From Candidatus Sulfotelmatobacter sp. (GTDB taxonomy: Bacteria; Acidobacteriota; Terriglobia; Terriglobales; Acidobacteriaceae), in assembly GCA_025462865.1 (NCBI GenBank), contig JAOAPI010000150.1, positions 124,001 to 188,000 of the forward strand: a DNA stretch of 64,000 nt, written 5' to 3'. The position numbers and the translations under genes are program-made. The notes beneath the pieces are model-generated. The model saw only the letters and a list, made by a program, of their open reading frames with translations. It ran no database searches and was not told the DNA's origin. This document shows positions 61,469 through 64,000 of the stretch, piece after piece (positions within the stretch are counted from its first letter, which is position 1; the number at the start of each line of letters is the position of its first letter).

Positions 61469-63135
61469 GCTCCCTTCACTCTGTCTCGATCGACCGGAAA
61501 CAAACACGTGACAATCGTCCCGCCCGTCGCCACCGATTTCACGTCGAGCGATCCTCCGACGATGCGAGCCCGATAGCTCATCAGATGAAGCCCCATTCCT
61601 TTATTATCTCGGGCAATTGCACCGATGCCGCAACCGTCGTCCTCAATCGAAAGTGTTCCCTGATGTTGATCGGCGGCCAGACGAATAAAGATATGACTCG
61701 GGTGACCGTGCTTGATGGCATTGTTCACTGCTTCGCGAGCGATGTGATACAAATGCGTGGCTACCGTATCGTCGTGAATCAACACCGGGGTCAAACACCG
61801 AAACTGGCAGCTCACCGCGAACAAATCCTCCACTTCGCCGGCCCACTGCTTCAGGGCAGACATCAGCCCTTGCGCGTCAGACACGACCGGAAGTAGTCCG
61901 CGCGCCAACTCGCGGGTCTTGTGGATGGCCTCATTTACCAGCTTCACAATCTTCGTGGCGTCGCCGGCTTCACACAGGCCCTTTTCCATCAGCTTTTGTT
62001 CCTGCACCTTGCTCATGAAGGCAATGCCGGTCAGATGCTGGCCCAGACCGTCATGCAAATCCTGTCCAATACGGCGCTGTTCGCGGGCACTGACTTCCAG
62101 AATGGTTTTTTCCAGATGTTTGCGCTCGGTAATATCAATTCCCGAGGCGATGACATAAGAGGCAGCTTCGCTGCTCGCGGGCAAGGCAGTGGCAGACCAT
62201 GCAATTATTCTTTGTTTCCCGTCGCGGCGCACCCAGCTGCTTTCGTATTCGTGCGAACCCTCATCCGCGCGAGTCTTGTGGAACGAATCCTTGAACGCCT
62301 CCACCTCTTCGGGGACCAGAAACAAATCCCAGACAAATTTTCCATGAACCTCCGCGAAGGAGTATCCCGTCATCAATTCACAGGCGCGATTAAAGCGCAT
62401 GATGCGCCCTTCCGGGTTCAGCACCACGACCAAGGCGCCCACGGTGTCGAGAATGGCGGAGACAACATTACGCTCATCCTGCAGTGCCTTTTCAGTCTGC
62501 TTCAGATCGGTAATGTCAAATCCCACGCCGTGAATGAACCAGGGCTCACCATTTTCCTTGCGGATCATCTTGGCTTCGCAATGAAACCAGATCACCCGGC
62601 CGTCGCGTGAAATAACACGATATGCCGATCGCAGCGGATTGCCGGTAAGAAACATTTCCGCCGCTTCCGTGCTCCAGCGATCCTTGTCTTCGGGATGGAT
62701 GTGGCTGTACCAGCGAATAGGATCTTCCAGCCATTCTTCCTGGGAAAAGCCTAGCGCAGCCTCAATCTGAGGGCTGACATAAGCCTCGCCGTTCCCGCGA
62801 TCGAGATACGCCATGAACACCACGGCGGGAATCTGCTCGACCAGTGCGCGATATCTGGCCTCAAGATTTGGCAGCGGCGCATCCTCATCTTTGGACCACC
62901 CTTGGTCCGGCCGTTCCGGTGGATATACGACGTGTCTTGCAACTGCGGGATTTTGGTGCTGACTGAATACTTCGGCGAGGCCCTGAAGAATTTCTTCAGC
63001 TTGTGTGGGATTTAGGTTCGCCCCCGCCACCCCAGAAGAGTGCTCCCCATGAGAGTACTTCCCAGGAGACCGATCGTCCGAGGGATGGCCCGCAGCCACA
63101 CCGTCGCTTTGATTCGGCCACGAAAACGAAACCAT
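61465..63135 (-). CDS. PAS-domain sensor histidine kinase (NarX-type)
   Basis: A 556-residue soluble kinase. Two PAS domains (residues about 90-220 and 225-345; YVSPQIEAALGFSQEEWLED and VLNPEGRIMRFNRACELMTG) precede a HisKA_3 domain with REQRRIGQDLHDGLGQHLTG and an ATPase domain (REAVNNAIKHG, SIEDDGCGIG, GMGLHLMSYRA). No membrane helix is present, so it senses a cytoplasmic signal, perhaps redox or carbon state. It is coupled to the response regulator. Confidence 0.92.
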   Translation of the reverse strand: MVSFSWPNQSDGVAAGHPSDDRSPGKYSHGEHSSGVAGANLNPTQAEEILQGLAEVFSQHQNPAVARHVVYPPERPDQGWSKDEDAPLPNLEARYRALVEQIPAVVFMAYLDRGNGEAYVSPQIEAALGFSQEEWLEDPIRWYSHIHPEDKDRWSTEAAEMFLTGNPLRSAYRVISRDGRVIWFHCEAKMIRKENGEPWFIHGVGFDITDLKQTEKALQDERNVVSAILDTVGALVVVLNPEGRIMRFNRACELMTGYSFAEVHGKFVWDLFLVPEEVEAFKDSFHKTRADEGSHEYESSWVRRDGKQRIIAWSATALPASSEAASYVIASGIDITERKHLEKTILEVSAREQRRIGQDLHDGLGQHLTGIAFMSKVQEQKLMEKGLCEAGDATKIVKLVNEAIHKTRELARGLLPVVSDAQGLMSALKQWAGEVEDLFAVSCQFRCLTPVLIHDDTVATHLYHIAREAVNNAIKHGHPSHIFIRLAADQHQGTLSIEDDGCGIGAIARDNKGMGLHLMSYRARIVGGSLDVKSVATGGTIVTCLFPVDRDRVKGA

Positions 63136-63406
63136 TTCTACTCCTCAGAACGTGTAGGCGGGCACGCGTCCCTACACAACCTCCGCAAACTGCGGCCGCT
63201 CGTAGAAGCTAACGGGCATATTCTAGCGGATTCGCTCTCATCCATGCTTTGGAGGCGTGCTCGTGCGCCGTGGCAACAGTCGGAAATCCGTCTCCCGTTG
63301 GACCACGACCACCGGCGACACCTTTCTTCAGTTTCCCATCGTTTTTCAGAGCTGCTCTTTGCGCGAGGAGGGCATCTTACGGTAAATTCATTGCCAAGGA
63401 GATCTC
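63136..63406. promoter_or_regulatory. Divergent promoter region
   Basis: The 271-base gap lies between the kinase gene (minus) and the 39-residue gene (plus). It presumably carries promoters in both directions. No clear operator or RNA element is visible. Confidence 0.3.
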
Positions 63407-63526
63407 ATGAGGACATTCCTAAAACTCACCAGCGGTGTTGGGATAGCAACCTTGCTTTTCGCGGGATATGTATTCATCCACGCGATTCCAGACATGGGCC
63501 GCTACCTCAAGATCAGCAGGATGTAA
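63407..63526 (+). CDS. Small membrane peptide, 39 residues (DUF6893-like)
   Basis: A 39-codon gene, MRTFLKLTSGVGIATLLFAG onward, with a single hydrophobic helix and the ending IPDMGRYLKISRM. AAGGAGA nine bases before the ATG gives a strong ribosome site. The helix plus PD(M/I)xRYLKIxxM ending matches a small actinobacterial/acidobacterial family that I recall as DUF6893, of unknown function. Confidence 0.65.
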   Translation: MRTFLKLTSGVGIATLLFAGYVFIHAIPDMGRYLKISRM

Positions 63527-63843
63527 GGCAGGACGTATCGCAGCCTGATCCGGCTCGCGGTCCAATCCGGCGGTTCACTCGTTGGTCAGCCGTTCCAGGC
63601 CCGTTCTCTGCCCCGCAATTGAGTGTTTCGCCACTTCCCTATTCTTAACAATCCAAGGGCGGATTCCTTCCTCACTCACTCATAGCAGTTCACATTCGTT
63701 CTCGCTGTTACCACGGAACGACTATTTCCAACAGGACACTGTCCTTTGGTAATTAGGAGTTAAGGGTATTGAGGCGACCCCTCCTCCTGCGGCAATATCC
63801 AATATGTGAGGCAGTTCTCACGAATTTCTTGAGGAGTATCACA
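63527..63843. other. Intergenic stretch before the right-edge gene
   Basis: About 317 bases with no convincing gene, repeat or RNA fold. It includes an AT-rich patch at 63745-63775 that could hold the promoter of the next gene. Confidence 0.3.
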
Positions 63844-64000
63844 ATGCAGACGTACGAGCACTCTTTGAAAGTAGTGCGTTCACTTCTGGAGCCTGAGACA
63901 CGCAAAGCGTTGTCGCTTCCCCTGGCAGCCCTGATCACCGGCGCTTTATCACAAGTGGATGCCACAATCGAGCTTACGAACCGCGTTTGCGATTCGGTAT
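63844..64000 (+). CDS. Partial gene at right edge
   Basis: ATG at 63844 preceded by GAGGAG, then 52 codons that run off the window. The visible part, MQTYEHSLKVVRSLLEPETR onward, is helical and soluble-looking, with LAALITGALSQVDATIELTN. I do not recognise a family. Confidence 0.6.
   Translation, partial: MQTYEHSLKVVRSLLEPETRKALSLPLAALITGALSQVDATIELTNRVCDSV

Noticed and set aside
1-64000. rRNA, tRNA, CRISPR, transposase or prophage genes
   Set aside because: I looked in the gaps for cloverleaf-like folds, regular repeat-spacer arrays and integrase or transposase proteins and saw none; a dedicated tRNA search could still find a divergent one.

Overview
The window looks like a chromosomal segment of an Acidobacteriota member, subdivision-1 / Koribacter-like by inference. 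Pointers are an ECF sigma factor of the type that lies next to Ser/Thr kinases and is translationally coupled to a kinase-STAND-TPR protein, a signal-transduction-rich gene set, a group 1h/5-type [NiFe]-hydrogenase, and dispersed palindromic repeats of kinds I associate with these genomes. I found no rRNA, tRNA, CRISPR array, transposase or phage genes.

Layout. 1-14.1 kb: a partial gene at the left edge, a membrane histidine kinase, rlmN carrying an in-frame repeat insertion, an M16 protease, a secreted Met-Lys-Asp repeat protein, a minus-strand run of a molybdopterin sulfite-oxidase-like enzyme, a b-type cytochrome, an ECF sigma and its anti-sigma, then a TonB-like protein, a PAS/degenerate-GGDEF protein, motAB and an M28 peptidase. 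14.1-34.4 kb: a cupredoxin, the sigma/kinase-STAND pair, small proteins, a lactate dehydrogenase-permease pair, an aminotransferase/proC-like/GNAT/amino-acid-permease run, two tandem SDRs, an LLM flavin oxidoreductase, a secreted GH31 glucosidase and a CHASE3 protein whose kinase part is degenerate. 34.6-46 kb: a phosphoesterase, a small secreted protein, and two convergent alpha-glucan blocks: GT4, debranching enzyme and 4-alpha-glucanotransferase on plus; trehalose synthase, a GT-A glycosyltransferase and a mechanosensitive-channel-like protein on minus.

46.2-63.1 kb is the most interesting part. It is a minus-strand locus of about 17 kb for an oxygen-tolerant, high-affinity type [NiFe]-hydrogenase. 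A PAS histidine kinase and LuxR-type regulator come first, then a promoter region with a CCTAGGGA/TCCCTAGG inverted repeat, the small subunit (with an Asp where the second proximal-cluster Cys normally is), the large subunit, a NifU-like protein lacking its CxxC, three poorly understood proteins (one a Cys-rich zinc-type protein), a maturation protease with an extra N-terminal domain, hypC-hypD-hypE, a double-SIS protein, a glutaredoxin-like protein, and hypF-hypA-hypB. Structural, accessory and maturation genes are packed with 1-22 nt overlaps or short gaps, so the unknown proteins are very probably hydrogenase partners. No membrane cytochrome or Tat signal accompanies the enzyme, so its electron acceptor is unclear.

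Taken together the window suggests a soil heterotroph able to store and remobilise glucan and trehalose, oxidise lactate, and scavenge trace hydrogen during starvation; that lifestyle reading is inference. Family names are recalled from sequence patterns and were not checked by search.
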